From contig BQIV01000009.1 in the NCBI GenBank assembly GCA_021604005.1, positions 60,718 through 124,717 on the forward strand: a stretch of 64,000 bases of DNA. The letters are read 5' to 3'. Each line of letters starts with the position of its first letter. Within the stretch, counting starts at the first letter, position 1. Source of the DNA: Nitrospirales bacterium. GTDB lineage: Bacteria > Nitrospirota > Nitrospiria > Nitrospirales > UBA8639. The notes under the pieces were generated by a model. It saw only the letters and a list, made by a program, of their open reading frames with translations. It was not told where the DNA came from and did no database searches. Shown here in pieces: positions 63,775-64,000 of this stretch. Both the position numbers and the translations under genes were made by a program.

Positions 63775-64000
63775 TTACAGCCAGTTGATCCGTTCCGCCG
63801 GGCGGACATAGATGGGCTCTTCCACCTGCTGCCGCACCGCCTCTTTGCCCGACTTGTTAAAGCCCAACACGGTATCGTTGTACATCTCAAACTTCTTCCC
63901 GTGGATCTGGGTCTCAAACACTTTCGGGCCCGGAATCACATCGTACCGGAACAGAATCTGCTGGCTCGCCCGCCACAACTGCAGCACTGCCAACAACTCC
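63775..64000 (-). CDS. nxrB: Nitrite oxidoreductase beta subunit, C-terminal part (NxrB)
   Basis: The gene enters from beyond the right edge; about 74 C-terminal residues are seen: LWRASQQILFRYDVIPGPKV, then HGKKFEMYNDTVLGFNKSG and EEPIYVRPAERINWL. I recognise this as the end of Nitrospira-type NxrB, the iron-sulfur subunit that carries electrons from the molybdenum subunit NxrA during nitrite oxidation in the periplasm. The Fe-S cysteines are outside the window. Third codon positions are strongly G/C, unlike neighbours, which fits very high expression. nxrA should lie upstream, to the right. Confidence 0.75.
   Translation of the reverse strand, partial: ELLAVLQLWRASQQILFRYDVIPGPKVFETQIHGKKFEMYNDTVLGFNKSGKEAVRQQVEEPIYVRPAERINWL

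Overview
The window looks like a chromosomal segment of a Nitrospira-type nitrite oxidiser (Nitrospirota). Two things point there. A NADH-quinone oxidoreductase (complex I) cluster carries two adjacent nuoM genes, a layout known from Nitrospira. At the right edge is the C-terminus of a protein I recognise as the beta subunit of nitrite oxidoreductase (NxrB). By eye the base composition is about half G+C, which would fit a marine-type Nitrospira better than the GC-rich freshwater ones, but this is only a guess.

Layout. 1-1096: intergenic DNA with a repeat element. 1097-15021: complex I genes nuoA-B-C-D-G-I-J-K-L-M-M-N, with no nuoE, nuoF or nuoH. 15.1-36.3 kb: an accessory region rich in secreted hydrolases. 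It holds a subtilase, a secreted trypsin-like protease next to a secreted serpin, a sigma-54 activator with a degenerate receiver, five alpha/beta-hydrolase-type genes (four with lipoprotein-type or similar signals, one fused to a papain-like protease and broken by two frameshifts), three toxin-antitoxin loci (two damaged), and a 91-bp tandem repeat. 36.4-42.8 kb: a zinc-ribbon membrane protein, an arsenic methyltransferase plus radical SAM pair (arsM-arsS type), a YHS-like protein, a ThiS/MoaD-like protein, an HU-like protein and a hypothetical. 42.8-53.4 kb: metabolic genes, namely an amidohydrolase, glycine decarboxylase gcvP, a DAACS symporter, a TerB-like protein, a CBS protein and a pyruvate/indolepyruvate decarboxylase-like enzyme. 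53.8-56.7 kb: a second, A+T-richer accessory patch with a frameshifted SEC-C protein, orphan antitoxins and an MntA/HepT module. 56.7-63.2 kb: housekeeping-type genes mostly on the minus strand (NUDIX, gcvT, FKBP, FIST, GNAT, DUF502, Trm112-like). 63.7-64 kb: terminator and 3' end of nxrB.

The most striking non-genic structure is two families of short transposon-like repeats, both ending in TATAG/CTATA. One is a 94-bp unit (six copies seen). It has inserted at a TA dinucleotide into a ribbon-helix-helix antitoxin gene, and removing 92 bp restores that gene's reading frame exactly. The other is a 445-478 bp unit (three copies), two of which bracket the complex I cluster.

The most interesting gene-level observation is the trypsin-like protease (Asp at the specificity position) directly upstream of a serpin whose reactive loop reads Gly-Arg-Ser at P2-P1-P1'. 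This suggests a matched protease-inhibitor pair exported together. A 16-bp dyad, GTATC-N6-GATAC, occurs twice between the serpin and the sigma-54 activator and once upstream of the papain/hydrolase gene, and may link these genes in one regulon. All identifications rest on reading the sequence and on remembered family features; no search was run.
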